Source of the DNA: Ambrosia x helenae
Lineage: Eukaryota > Streptophyta > Magnoliopsida > Asterales > Asteraceae
Reading direction: 5' to 3'
Assembly: GCA_030844895.1 (NCBI GenBank)
Contig: CM061225.1
Location: 98,433,188 to 98,497,187 of the forward strand
Length of the DNA: 64,000 nucleotides
Made by a program: the position numbers and the translations under genes. Shown here in pieces: positions 21,961-35,189 of this stretch (position 1 is the stretch's first letter; each line of letters starts with the position of its first letter). Under the pieces are notes generated by a model. The model saw only the letters and a list, made by a program, of their open reading frames with translations. It was not told the origin of the DNA and did no database searches.

Positions 21961-24900
21961 CACTACAAGAAAATTAAACTAATGCAACCCTTGTAAAATA
22001 TTGCAGTAGGCCTTGAAAAGGTTGCAATAGGCCTAATGCAACATTTTTATCAATGGCTGCATTAGGCGAAGTTGCATTAGACCTAATGCAACTTTTTTAT
22101 TAAGCAACCTTTTTACATACTAACGCGACATTTTTACTTATAAATATAACTTTTATAACACTCAAATGCATCCTTTGTTTACATCTAATGTAACCTTTTT
22201 TTAAGATTTTAGTTACACAAAAATACAACCTTATTTACAATCAAATGCAAATCTATAGCATCATTGTTTGAACTACTAAAAATTATATTAATTTGCAATA
22301 GGATCTCAATTACACCAACACAATAATAACATAAATATAATAGATAATCTTATATCATAGTTTAACATATGTGCAAATTCAAAATAACAATTTAGTCGAA
22401 TATAGTTGTCAATTACAATGATAAAAGGTATCGAAAACCTACTCATCTATAAGATCCCAAAGTACTCCAATAGGAAGCTCTTTTATATTATTTAGCATTG
22501 TAGCTTCAAAGTTTGCATGTTTGTTGTCAAAATCTTTCTACATAGCTTCTAGCTCAGCTTTATTCCTTTGATGGTCCTCTTTAGTTTCTTTTCAGTGTTT
22601 TTTCAACTTCAAGAAGGTTTGCAGTTCTTCATCTGTTCCTTAAAAAAGGAATTGAAAAAACAATTTGTTTGTTAAAAAATTTTTAAGTGACACTACAAGT
22701 TGCTTGTTGAAAACAAAAGTCAATAAAACCATACATGTATTCATATCAAAATTAGCTTTTGAATGGATGACTCCTGCATATTGTATATTGAACGAATGAC
22801 TCCTGCTAAAAAGAAACTATGTCACCCAACTAAGCTCCAAAATCGTAGTCAATATACAAGAATAAAAATGTTAATCAATAACATACAAAAATTACAATCT
22901 TTGACACCTAAATTTAGTTAAAAATGAAAACTTGATTGAAAATTTACCTTTATAGCATGCTTGATGCATCACCTTTTGCTAAAATCATTGTGTTGCATAT
23001 CCTGTAGTGTAATTTGTCCTTGGTAGCCTAATTTGAATTAAGTTCAGTGTTAGAATCAACCTCGATCTATGCTTGGAAAACGAAGACCCAATTTTGTGTA
23101 TGACCGAAACCCAACTTGTACACTTAGGTCCAGTCTTGGAACATTTCTTTGTTTAAAAGCAGTAGCCCTAATACTTTATACTGTAAATTCATACTAGAAA
23201 AAAAATGATTCTAACAAAGAAACTTTGGAATATCCAAAGAAGATTCAATTCAAATACATGTTTAGCAATCGTAATTCTATGTTTTCCTAAATATATGATA
23301 ATAGAAATGATTTAACAGAAAAACATCCTAAGAAGCTTAAATTTAAACTCATTATACATGTTTAGCAATTGTGATTCAAATTCTACAGGAAACTTTTGAA
23401 CCAGATTTATTTTAAACTAGTTGTCTAATTTTGTTAACTTCTGACCCATCAACCAATGAAATATAACCCAAACTTAGTTATATATTGATGGTCAACATTT
23501 AAATAAAGTATTAGAAGATTCAGCCATTAGTTTAATAAACGTACCTGAAGCGTACATTTGAAAATATCAACAAGGCCTGAAACTGAAAGCACATACTTTT
23601 AGTGGGTGGTTGTTAACTAACATATAGATCCATTGAATTACATGAGAGAAGTCGCACCTGCTGCAGCTGTTGGAACAACTCTGGTTAAAACACCAGGTTT
23701 TGGCAAATGTAGAAGTCTGACATATAAACAAACAAATTTATGGGTCAAAGACATAAATCCTAAACCTGACGCTTTTAATCAAGTAACCTGAACACGACTG
23801 GTTAATGTATTCATCTCAACAAGTCAAACTATTTGACAGGTTGTTTACAAATTGGCATGTTGTAAATGAGTTGTAATCAAGATGTAAATGGGTCATAAAT
23901 GAGTTGGCCAGTTGACCTTATAGAAATAAAATTGAGGGTGAAGTGTACAAAAAAAAATATACATGATAACGAGAACTTATAGTGCAAGATATCACAAAAT
24001 GGAAATTGCTGCAGCAACTTCAGTGTGATTTTTAGCTAATGCAGGTGTAGTAACTTTAGCTTTCACGTTGTCATCAGTGAATTCAGCGGCTTGTAACTTT
24101 AGCATATTTACTATACAAAGAAACCATAGCGGTTATAGCGCCACTTTGAAAAACAAAAGCAAACCCAACTCTTGGTAGCACTAGCTCATGGTCTAACCTG
24201 TACCAAATCAAGTATAATAATTGAAGCACGTTTTGCTTGCTTTGCTTTCTACCATAGCCCTCACTTGGACAACTAGTGATTTCACATGTTAGCAACCATC
24301 AATTACCTTAGATCCATGAACTCAATTTCACCAATAACCAAATTACATGATTAGAAAGAATTATTTATCAACTGAGTTAAGATTCATAAAAATCATATGA
24401 GCAGCACATTAATAAAAACCCATAGTAAATTTGCAGGGACTAATAAATATGTTAGACTTGAAAAAAAAGGAGCTAACATAATAAGAAAGTCAATTACTTA
24501 AAAAATTAACTTTTTAAGAAAAAGAAAAAAAAAACCTTTATGCCAAGCCACTCGTGGTAAGAGCCTCAAGTGCAAAGGGTCAAAGGGTTGAAACAAAGAG
24601 CTGTAAATATTGATTGGTTTAAACATGGTGATAATAATCTGCTACTTGATAGTCTCTCTCAGGTACAATGTACATTATCCTCTCTTTTTTCAACATCTTT
24701 ATATATAAAACTTAGGATGGACAAACTTATAGTTTGTATGTGGGGAATGTTTATCACTATTTGACTATTGTGTTGACTTTTGCTACTTGCAGAACTTTTA
24801 AGGGGCAGGTTCACAACTTGCTACTGAACAAGTTGGTTCTTTTGTCTGCATATCTGATGGCAGCAAACGAAACTGAAAAGTGGAATTCTCCAAAATCTTT

Positions 24901-25300
24901 GAAGTGCCAGTCGACGGGTAAATATCGCGTTCTAAGAGCATAGAAAGGAATATATGGGAAACTACCGATGTAAAGCAACTGCTCCAGGATATGCATTAGC
25001 GCCATTATGCCAATAACTGGAGTGGTGGGTTTGCTGCAGACCAGCAGTTGTAAGTTTTGTTAGAAGTGATGCAAGTTCTATTGCAGTTGCTGCATTATTT
25101 GTAGATAAGTTTTGATTAGTTCAGAAATTATGTGTACATTTAATTTCTTTGTAACTTTTTTAAATAGGTTTTGATTAGAAGTTTATGTATTTAGTATTTG
25201 AATTTAAAACTTATGTATGGATTTTGAGTTATTATTGTTAATATCATTTGTTTTTTAGGTTTTCTTATATTTACTGTAGTTTTTATTTTACCAAAAATTA
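21961..25300. mobile_element. decayed CACTA nested in the outer CACTA
   Basis: A second left terminus, CACTACAAGAAAATTAAAC, starts at 21961, with its own subterminal word set (TGCAAC/GTTGCA, 21980-22230). No clean right terminus was found, so 25300 is where the outer element's GTGTGGC repeats resume. It holds a decayed coding fragment at 22439-22645. Confidence 0.5.
22439..22645 (-). pseudogene. decayed coiled-coil-like end of a CACTA accessory gene
   Basis: Minus-strand translation gives a charged helical stretch with two internal stops, ending ELPIGVLWDLIDE before TAG. Position and composition fit the C-terminal part of a TNPA-like protein, but no motif proves it. Confidence 0.35.
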
Positions 25301-26178
25301 AAAATAAAATGGGCAATTACACAGAAAATGTTCATGTGGAGCCACAATAAAAATGTGTGACTAAAAGTTAGTCAATAGCCACACATAGAATTACATTATT
25401 TCATGTGGCTTTACATATACACTAGCCACACCATCGTCAGTTAGTTTTTGTTGTGTGACGTAATGATAACAAACGTCTTGGAAAAAACATTATGTGTGGC
25501 TAAATGTTAGACAATAGTCACACTTAAATTACTATACTTTATGTGGCTTTACATACACATTAGCCACATAAGTGTCACCTTGTTTTTTTTTTTTTTTTTT
25601 TTTTTTGTGACGGGATGATAACAAACATCATGAGAAAGAAAATATGTGTGACAAAAGGTTAGTCAACAGCCACACTTAAAATAAACAAATTGTTTTGTGT
25701 GTCTAGAAATAGTTTTTAGCCACACTTACAGTACATTTATGTGACTATAGAATAGAACCAACCACACTTACAAGAAATTCATGTGGCCATTACTATCTTT
25801 TAGCCACACTTAATGGACAGAATGCTTGATTACAACAACCTTTTTACCACACTTTTTTTTAATTGATGTGGCTAAAACAAACTTTTTAGTAAATTCATGT
25901 GACTATATAACGGAAATCGTCACACTTAAAGTAATTTCATGTGGCCGTTGCTACCCTTTAGCCACACTTAACTGGGGAATGCTTGATCCTGGCAAGATAT
26001 GCTGTTACCCTATAGCCACACTTTTTGGTAGCTATGGCCACTAAATGAGAATGTGACTGTATGATACCTACGATGACTCGACCTTTGGTCACATTTGACC
26101 TGAAAAAAATATGTGTGGCGAAAGGCATATGGTCACACTTTTCTGGTGTGGCTAAAGCCCATTTTTCACGTAGTGCAA

Positions 26179-27499
26179 ATAATTGTCTAAACATGTCTGA
26201 AACAATAACAATTATACATGCCCTAAACAATCTATAATCAACATAAAACAACCTAAACCAACCTCAAGAATTCGAAAACATGATTAAAACTCCTAAAAAT
26301 GTAATTTAATAATGTGTGCCTCGCTTAAAAAACTCTTACTTTTTAAGCGCCTTGCACTAAGGCTCAAGCCTCACCCTTGATGTCTTAAGTACGCCTTATG
26401 CCTTTAACAACTATGGTTTGTACCACAAAAAAAAGACTAACGTAAATAAATTAAAGTCGAACATCGTTAATAATATTAATAATTAGGCAAAGTATTATTT
26501 AGTAGTAAAACGATTTACTTAATTGATCATTGTGAACTGTATCTCATACTACTATTATTATATAAACTACAAACCTTACTTTGAAACCCAACACACTTGA
26601 TCTAAAACACCATCGTCGTCTGTCGCATCACCGCCATGGAGTGGTGGTAGTTACCTAACCTTCAGCCACCAACTATTAACCTCAAGCCTATTCGACGATC
26701 GAAGTTGCTCCCTACATTTGCACTAATTTCGAAGTAAGTTAAACAGTACTTTAGTGTCCCTTCAGCACTTTCTACGGTAACTTTATCATCGGTGGCGTCA
26801 TGGTTAAGAAGGCAAAAGGCATAATACTTGATGTCTAGATCTAAGAAGGGAAAGATGAGCTGCAGTACATAATCACAACTCTTATATATAATCATATAAG
26901 CAATGACTGACAGATAGTGAATATTTTGGACTCAAAACAATCAGTATTACAAACCTTATTCTTAATCGACTCCCAAAAGACACGAGTCACTTCATCTCCT
27001 GCACCAAAAAAACATAAGCTGTTAGAGGTCCAGTCACATCATAAAACTTAATGATCACAAATATCTTGGAACAAATCCTAAACTCCTACATCATCTACGA
27101 AAACAATTGTTTAAATTTATATAAATAACAAAATCCCATCATTCTAATTCATGCTAGTGCCACCAGTACACGATGAGGTTATTGAACTTGTTAGTCACAA
27201 TCAATTATATTAATTTACATAATTATAGCGTTGACTAACAGAACTATCACCACCACATTGTCAAAACGGCAGCTAAATTAACAAAAACTCAAAAGGGTTC
27301 GCGATAGAAATCAGAAGAATTATGTGTTATTTTGAATCAAATAATTAGCTGTTATGTTGTAGATTTTTAGTTTATCGCCATTAGTAAAATAAATCATACA
27401 ATAAAAAAGAATTTTAGGGTTTGAGGTGAGAAGATGAGGATTATATATGATGATAGGTAGGGTTTTATGTAATTTAATTTTATTTAAAAAAGGAAAATT
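26179..27499. other. intergenic, nothing recognised
   Basis: AT-rich, with short GCGCC/AAGGC words near 26330-26400. No coding frame has support. Confidence 0.4.
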
Positions 27500-28257
27500 A
27501 AAAAATTAAAAAAAATACACCACATGATGCCACATGGCACATTCAAGAGGTGAAGGCTTGCCCCATTGAATGACATGTAATAATATTAATACTAACAGTA
27601 ATAATTATTACTCTTGTAATTAAATAAATAAAAAACTAACCTTGCTATAAGGTGAGACCATGTGTTGCAGTGTTGCGCGATTCTTTCTTCTAGTTTCTCT
27701 TGATGAAGTATACCTATCCATCTTTAAAAGAGTAAAATTCCAATGATAGCATGGCAATTGGGCTGAATTTCAACATCGTAGATAAGAATTCGGTTTAAAA
27801 GAAAAAAAAAACATAATTAATGAATAACCTTTTTTTCATGTATGAACAAAACCCCACAAAAAATAGTCGTTTTTTTCTCCGTTTTTTATATAGCACTATG
27901 GTACTCGTTGGAAAGATAATAAAACGCTCGTTAATTTGATGTAATTTTTTTATTTAAAAAATCTCGAATATAAAAGATATTAATGTTTAAAAAATACGGG
28001 AGGAAACACAAGAGAGAAAAATTTTAATTTGTTTTTAAATTTTTTTTTCCTAAAATAACTCAATTTAATTTTAGTGATTGAGAATTGAGAGATACAGAGA
28101 TAAATTTAGGGTTTTATGTTTATTTTTTTTAATTAAAAAATAAATAATTCAAAAACACTGAAATCTTTCAATTATGATGCCACGTGGAAGTTTCATGGAG
28201 AGGTTGAAGGCACCATTACACGTCACGTCAGCAATGTTCAATTCTTTTATATTTATT
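27500..28257 (-). mobile_element. Helitron copy, inverted and truncated
   Basis: The sequence is the reverse complement of much of the Helitron at 33521-34564, for example GCCACGTGG...TTCATGGAGAGGTTGAAGG near 28180. Its 5' end dissolves into AT sequence near 28257. Confidence 0.65.
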
Positions 28258-28264
28258 AATTAAT

Positions 28265-28500
28265 AGGGCTGTACACGAGCCGAGTCGAGCCAAGCCAGGC
28301 CCAACTCGAGCTCGAACTTAAACCGAGCCAGCTCGGCTCGTTTTTCTGGTCGAACTGAAAAGTCAAGCTCGAGCTCAGCTCGTAAATGTTCGAGCCGGCT
28401 CGAGCCAGCTCGTTATATTTTTTTATTTTTTTTACAAATATTTATTAAATATAAAACAATAAAATTACACATAATCATGTATATTTTTTTTTTTTCTAAG
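28265..28500. mobile_element. GAGC-rich hAT-like element, truncated
   Basis: The sequence starts AGGGCTGTACACGAGC and matches, inverted, the right half of the element at 9304-9859. The other end is missing. Confidence 0.5.
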
Positions 28501-28664
28501 TTATGGTTTATTTATTATGAAAAGGTGGGGTAGATAGGTAGTATGAGCGGGATTTTCAAATTTTGAATTTTAGAATTAGGTTTGGAGCCAAAATATATTA
28601 GTTTCATCTATATATTAATTACACATATACAAGCCTGAGTCGAGCCATATGTCGAACCATCAAG

Positions 28665-29390
28665 TCGATTAGGTCCGACTAGGGCCAACTAAGGCTAATT
28701 GTCAGCGTTTGATGTGAGAATAAGTGTTTAAACTAATTTGATGTAGGTGAAATCAAACCATTTTAATTAATAAATATAATTATATTTCGATTTGAATTAA
28801 ATAAGGCGTGGTCTATTGAGACACCCTCCAAATCTAGTTTAACATTCCTCACTATCTATATGCTCCATATTAACCTACATGAGACGTATTGGTTGTCCTC
28901 ACAAGTGAACTCCACCTGCAACTTTTGTCTTTTAGCGCCACCACGAAGAAGCATTTTATTAATACCTTTATAAAGATGGAGAGGCAGGTTCAAAATGTTA
29001 TGTGAATTATTTCTTTCTTTTTTTTCAAACATTTTTCAATGTTATGTGTATTTTATGATTTGGTCTTTAATTTAAACTAGCGAATCAAGCGAGCCAACAA
29101 GATGTTGTATCAAATAGTATATGAGCAGAACAGGTAATAAAAGATCAAGATAGCAGGTATAGTCGAGAAATTGTAATCTTTATTTCACTAAACTGAATGT
29201 TTCAATCATCACATATTACACAAAGATTATTTTCGACTAATTAAAAACTGAAAACAGAGGCTTAATATAAATAATAGAAAATGCAACAAACTGTGCTGCA
29301 TAATCGGTCTTCTCTTGACCCATTTATTCAACAACCAACGTTCATGAAGTTATTGTTGCTCCTTTTGATATGGTCAATATTTAACCAACA
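28665..29390 (-). repeat. copia 3' LTR (copy 1)
   Basis: The right boundary is ...TTAACCAACA at 29390, next to a polypurine tract (AATGGAAGAA on the minus strand). It is about 90% like the LTR at 33425-35189 and keeps the uninterrupted site (CCATTTTAA then TTAATAAATAT, near 28765) of the Helitron in that copy. The left boundary is approximate. Confidence 0.65.
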
Positions 29391-29530
29391 TTCTTCCATT
29401 CAATGTTGACCCTCTTCTTCACATCTTGGACTCCCATGAGACTCCTCATTTCAGTGAACTTCATTCGTGCCAAAGGTTTAGTCAAGATGTCTGCTTTCTG
29501 CAATTGACCTCTCACATAATATTGGATTGT
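29391..29530 (-). pseudogene. copia pol C-terminus stub
   Basis: Minus-strand translation reads QKADILTKPLARMKFTEMRS and ends in a VNIEW-like tail before the polypurine tract. ADILTKPL is the hallmark of the end of copia RNase H. Everything upstream is missing. Confidence 0.75.
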
Positions 29531-31675
29531 CACAAAAACGTGAAATTGTTGACTTATAAGGGTACCCCTTCGGTTAGGGGATCATAAACACACTCAATTC
29601 AATTAAATCAATGTGATGTTATACTCCACCACAAGAGTTGTGTTGAAGTTTGGTTATGTTAAAATGGGTTTTTGGCATTTGGTAGGAACCACATCTTAAA
29701 TCTCTAAATATAACTCTTGCTAAGTGCATTAGTATGAAATCTTGAGCTAGGAAGTGGATATGCAACCTAGAAATAATAACTTTGTTGATAATGGATCCAA
29801 GAGGTCTATATGTCCTAATAATAAAGTTAGGAAAATCATCACCTACAAGGTGTTTGATGAAATGCCTTAATGAACTTAATCATAAAATGACGTCGATAAA
29901 TTCGATAAAAACTTGTATGGCTATGTGAATCACATCTAAGAACAAGTTTTGATCACCTATGTGGATTACGCATAATAGGTGCAAGTATGAGTGGCTTCGG
30001 ATAGACATGGAGTCATGGATACGAAGATAAGGAAGCTTGCACGAGGTAAGTCACCCGATGACTTAATCTTGTTATATCCATTTATAAGCATGTGTTAGAT
30101 TTTATTGCCTAGTAACTTATGTTGATAATCCAAACCAAACTGTGCAATATCCCTTGCATATCCTTAGTTGCAAGGTAGGAATAACACCATCATGGTCATA
30201 CGGGTCATTGGAGGTTAGGTAAGTCATACAATGACTCCCAAGCTTATGTAGTGAGTCGCACCATGACTTCTAAATTTTCATGATGATTATTCTTGTTATG
30301 GATATCTAACTTAAGATAAGTAGACACAAACTCCCCATTATTGTATTGGAAATAATATAAAGGATGGGATTCATGGTAGATCATAACGGATCCTATTATA
30401 GTGTAACAACGACCTAAGACGAAGACACCATAGGTGTCGATTGATGCGCCCTTAGGCGTTACCTAGGAATCCTTAATGGGGTTCAACATTGAATGTTATC
30501 GCTTATTATAATAGAAGTGTTGCGCTTATCATGGTGAATATCGCCCTAGATGAGCTTAGATAAGTCATTGATAGGGTGACACAGTTGAGAACAACGGTTG
30601 TTAGGGTTCGGCTCGTGGTCGAATAGATTAGTGTGTTAAACACCCACAAAATGAGGTTCTAAATAATTGTTTTGTGGCCCCAAAGTCGACCTTGTGGCTG
30701 CACTTTTAAATCTTCTTGATTCAGGGCAATTATGGCTTGAAAATGTGTCTAAAACGCTGCACAAATGTGCAGCGAAAAGCTGTCAAAACAAGACTGAAAC
30801 GCTACACAAATGTGCAGCGAAAAGCTGCCAAAATATGTCTAAAACTCTGCGCAAACGTGCAGCGAAAAGCTGTCAAAACAGGGCTAAAACGCTGCACAAA
30901 CGTGCAGCGAAAAGCTGCCAAAATATGTCTAAAACGCTGCACAAACATGCAGCGAAAAGCTGTCAAAACAAGGCTGAAACGCTGTACAAACGTGCAGCGA
31001 AAAGCTGCCAAAATTTGTCTAAAACGCTGCACAGACGTGCAGCGAAAAGCTGTCAAAACAAGGCTGAAACGCTGCACAAATGTGCAGCGAAAAGCTTTTA
31101 AAATATGTCTAAAACGTTGCACAAATGTGCAGCAAAAAGCTGCCAAAACATGTCTAAAATGCTGCACAAATGTGCAGCGAAAAGCTGTTAAAAACAGGGC
31201 TGAAACACTCGGCAAGGGCAGGTGTTTGGGTTCGAGTTTCGAAGTTGTTTTGATCCGTTTCGCTTATAGATTTCTTTCGTACTCGATTCCTAATTAATAA
31301 ATGAATCATTCTAACCATGTTCTTGGTGTTTTGATGTATCAAAACCTTAGGTATACAAACGGATTGACGGGAGGTGAACATGATCAATTCAAGAACCGAA
31401 TGTGCTTAAAAGTTGAAGTCTTCCGCTAAACTCTTTTGATAATATCAAACGTATTCCCTGTGTGCCCAATCGAATTAGACTTCTATGTTGAAGTTAAAAT
31501 GATTCAACGCTATTTTTGTGCAAACTTGACGCTTAAACCAATGTTATAAAACAATTGGGGATTACATGTGCTTAATGTAAAGTTGTAATGTAACTATTGT
31601 TCTAATCTTGTTTAAAAAAAAAAAAACATAGTTATTCGTACTTAGACTCGTCTTAGTAGTACGGGGTCTTACACC
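29531..31675 (-). repeat. possible solo LTR of a gypsy-like element
   Basis: On the minus strand the segment begins TGTAAGACCCCGTACTAC, a form seen at the start of many plant gypsy LTRs. A start TGTTGACTT near 29549 could be the other boundary. There is no convincing target duplication or primer-binding site, so the call is tentative. A 45-bp minisatellite lies inside. Confidence 0.3.
30750..31199. repeat. 45-bp minisatellite with a palindrome in each unit
   Basis: Ten units with spacing of 45 bp (GCAGCG at 30769, 30814, 30859 and on to 31174). Each unit contains GCTGCACAAATGTGCAGC or a close variant, a perfect inverted repeat with 8-bp arms. Because 45 is a multiple of three, frames stay open across the array on both strands, giving 15-residue repeats such as TLHKCAAKSCQN. 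These frames are a by-product of the repeat and have no independent sign of being genes. Confidence 0.92.
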
Positions 31676-33424
31676 TAAATTTCGGGAATGATTGATAATA
31701 AATTAATCATTCATATTTTAAAACTTCGGCGCCAACCATTTAATAATTATCACAATCAATTTTATTGAAGACCTTCCTATTCAAACTCCACCAAAATCTC
31801 CTCATTCAAACATACCAATCGGACCATTAATCACCTTCCAAACTTATTATGCACAAAATAAGGAAGGCATTTAATCCATTAACTAAGATCCGATTTATGA
31901 AGGATCAATCCAGATCCGAAAATCATGACTCATCCGCCATCCATTTGCAATTATGAATCAAACAACCAAAAAACATTACACCAACTTATGAGGGACCAAT
32001 TTACTTGTAATCTCTATGAACTTATATGCTAACTCGGCCCCAACATAAACACCAAGAACATCAAACTCAGTCGAACAACATACGGTTCCTTATGTTGATT
32101 AACCATGAATGAATAAAAAATGACTAGTCATGGACTTTGGTCCTTTGCCAATTTGACTAAATGATCTCCAAATCAAACATAATATAATACTCGGCATCAG
32201 TAATAATAATCAACAAAGAGAATCCGTAAACACTTGTAACTCTTTCCAGACAACCAAGAATATGTCGAAAACATGAGCATACCTTGGAGTTTGACATGAT
32301 ACCACGAAGGCCGATAGTCTTCAGTCGAGGATCAAAGAAACATGCTGAATTATCTTCGTTGAGCACTTGTTCCACATCCAAATCCATTCAAACTTTGTCA
32401 GCTCCCAGAATTAAAAGCATGGAGCATTTTAAAACCTTCGACCAACATTCATCTTTAAACAAACACACTAACACCATAAAATAAAAGTTAATAAATCAGA
32501 AAAGATGATATGGATCCAGTTTATAAATCGAATACATATATAGGGATACGATTTAGTTAGAATACATATACGGATCTATTTATAACGGAAGATTGAATCC
32601 ATATTTTAGATGCAGTTTATAAATCAGAGAAGATGATAGAGGCCTCGAAGCAAGAATGCAAAAGAAGATTGAGGAATGTTGGTTGGAAGAATTGTTAGGG
32701 AAGATTGGGGAGTGATGGAAGAATGGTAAAAATAAAAAAAAATACAAAAGCTTATTTATAGGAAAGAAGTTGGAGCTCCATATTCAATATGGATACCTCA
32801 AACCCTCTCTAAGGCCTTGATTCAACCCAAGTGACCTCAATTATTATATAGATAGATGTCAAATATGTTTAAAACCACGTTGGTGACTTTGCGTTAAAAC
32901 TAGCGAATCTAAACAGACTCCTATATTATCATGTCAAATATATAACTCTAACCTAGACACATAAAAAAAACCACGTTTACCTAGATGGGTTGTATATTTA
33001 TTCATGTGTTCATGAGCTAGGTTCTCTGTGTTTTTGAGATGGGAGGTTTGGTGGCCGATGTTTAGCGACCTCATTAACAAGCTTCATCCTCATCGATACC
33101 ATCAGTGTTGTAGAACCCGCTAGGCGCTAGTCGGTTGGTAGGGTGAGGACTAACGATTAATTGGGATTAATTAGATCAAGATTTTTATATGTAATTTTGA
33201 GTTTTTATATATATACACACATTTTTATAAATTAAGTATTTTAAAAAAGGCAGGTTTTAACCCCTCCTCGACCCATTTTTTTTAACTATACCATGATTAA
33301 TTTCCAGAGTCTACATCGTTTGGTTGGAAAGTTACAGGTTTTGGCCATAATTTGGTCGGAATTACATATTTTCAACGAAATCGTGTTGGAATCGTTGATT
33401 TTGGTCGGCCAACTAGGGCCAATT
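31676..33424. other. intergenic; one short repeat shared with 47.3 kb
   Basis: There is no supportable gene. About 32870-33030 resembles 47262-47405 (shared TACC.GGATGGGTTGTATAT and flanking words), so both are pieces of one unidentified repeat. Confidence 0.45.
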
Positions 33425-35189
33425 AGGTCCGACTAGGGCCAACTAAGGCTAATTGTCAGCGTTTGATGTGAGAATAAGTGTTTAAACTAATTTGATGTAG
33501 GTGAATTCAAACCAATTTAATCTATTAATATATATAAAAGAATTGAACATTGCTGACGTGGCGTGCAATGGTGCCTTCAACCTCTCCATGAAACTGCCAC
33601 GTGGCATCATAATTGAAATATTTTAGTGTTTTTGAATTATTTCATTTTTTAATTAAATTGAGTTATTGTAGGAAAAAAGAATTTAAAAATAAATTTAAAA
33701 TTTTTTCTCTCATATTTTCACCCATAATTTTTAAACGTTTATATATTTTATATACGGGATTTTTTAAAGAAAAAAAATTACACCAAATTAACGAGCGTTT
33801 TATTATCTTTCCAACGAGTACCATAGTGCTACATAAAAAACGGAGAAAAAATCGACTATTTTTTGTGGGGTTTCGTTCATACAGAAAAAAAAACACACAA
33901 AGTGTTCATGTTATTCACTAATCATGTTTTTTCTTTTAAACCAGGTTCTTATCAACGATGTTGAAAATCAGCCCAATCGCCATGTTATCATTGGAATTTT
34001 ACTAGGTATACTTCACCAAGAGTAGCTAGGAGAAAGAATCGCGCAACACTGCAACACATGGTGTCAGCTTATAGCAATGTTATTTTTTTATTTATTTAAT
34101 TACAAGAGTAATAATTATTACTATTAGTATTAGTATTATTACAATGGTTATATTTTTCAACCCCGTGACGCTCCCGGAAAGAATTGGTAGTTGCTGGTGT
34201 GGCGTTCAATGGTGGCCTCAACCATCTCTTGATTATGCCACGTGGCATAATGAGATGCATTGGTTACAACTTCCAACTTAAGTGTTTGTTTAGTTGATTA
34301 GGTTAGGAATTATAAGAGTCATTAGAATGTGAGAAATTAGAAAGATGTGATGAGTTTTTGAATAGTTGCAGCTTACATAAGTGATTCTTTAGATGATTAC
34401 TGATTAAGTTTTAGATTAGGGAATATGAGTTATTACTGATTAGAATACTATGAACATGCAATGATTGAGAGATTTTGTGGTTAGTTAACTTGAGCCATTT
34501 GCAATAGATTATCACGTAAAATTAGATTTTTCAACCCTGGGACCCTCCCGGGGTAATCAGCTAGTTAATAAATATAATTATATTTTGATTTGAATTAAAT
34601 AAGGCGTGGTCTATTGAGACACCCTCAAAATCTATTTTAACATTCCCCACTACCTATATGCTCCAAATTGGCCAACATGAAACTTATTGGTTGTCCTCAC
34701 AAGTGAACTTCACCTCCAACTTTTGTCTTTTAGCGCCACCACCAAGAAGCATTTTATCAATAACTTTGATGGAGAGGCAGATTCAAAATGTTATGTGAAT
34801 TATTTCTTTCTTTTTTTTCAAACATTTTTCAATGTTATGTGTATTTTATGATTTGGTCTTTAATTTAAACTAGCGAATCAAGCGAGCCAACAAGATGTTG
34901 TATCAAATAGTATATGAGCAGAACATGTAATAAAAGATCAAGATAGCAGGTATAGTTGAGAATCTGTAATCTTTATTTCACTAAATGAATGTTTCAATCA
35001 TCACATATTACATAAAGATTATTTTCGACTAATTGAAGTGAATTAAAAACTGAAAACAAAGGCTTACTATAAATAATAGAAAATGCAACAAACTCTGCTA
35101 CATAATCGGTCTTCTCTTGACCCATTTATTCAACAACCAACCATAAAGTTACTGTTGCTCCTTTTGATATGGTCAACATTTAACCAACA
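33425..35189 (-). repeat. copia 3' LTR (copy 2), interrupted by a Helitron
   Basis: This LTR belongs to the copia remnant to its right. The polypurine tract ATGGGAGAA and the LTR start TGTTGGTTAAATG are read on the minus strand at about 35198-35177. The Helitron at 33521-34564 splits it. The left boundary is approximate. Confidence 0.65.
33521..34564 (+). mobile_element. Helitron, two-headed
   Basis: The element starts TCTATTAATATATATAAAAG and ends with a near-palindromic hairpin (CCCTGGGA...TCCCGGGG) and CTAG at 34561-34564. It lies between A and T, and the homologous empty site is seen near 28765. A second internal head (GTTGCTGGTGTGGCG near 34190, resembling GCTGACGTGGCG near 33553), preceded by CAACCCCGTGACGCTCCCGG, suggests two related elements fused head to tail. 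There is no Rep/helicase gene. Confidence 0.85.

Larger units (their letters stand above)
21338..26175. mobile_element. CACTA transposon, non-autonomous (outer)
   Basis: The left end is CACTACGCCAAAA and the right end ...CACGTAGTG, flanked by CAA on both sides (21335-21337 and 26176-26178), the 3-bp duplication of CACTA elements. About 600 bp at the left and 850 bp at the right are filled with AGCCACAC/GTGTGGCT words in both orientations, typical subterminal transposase-binding repeats. The middle is occupied by another, decayed CACTA. No intact transposase is seen. Confidence 0.85.

Noticed and set aside
30667..31297. Cys/Lys-rich repeat protein genes in several overlapping frames
   Set aside because: A 45-bp repeat keeps any open frame open on both strands. 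No start context, homology or codon signal was seen.
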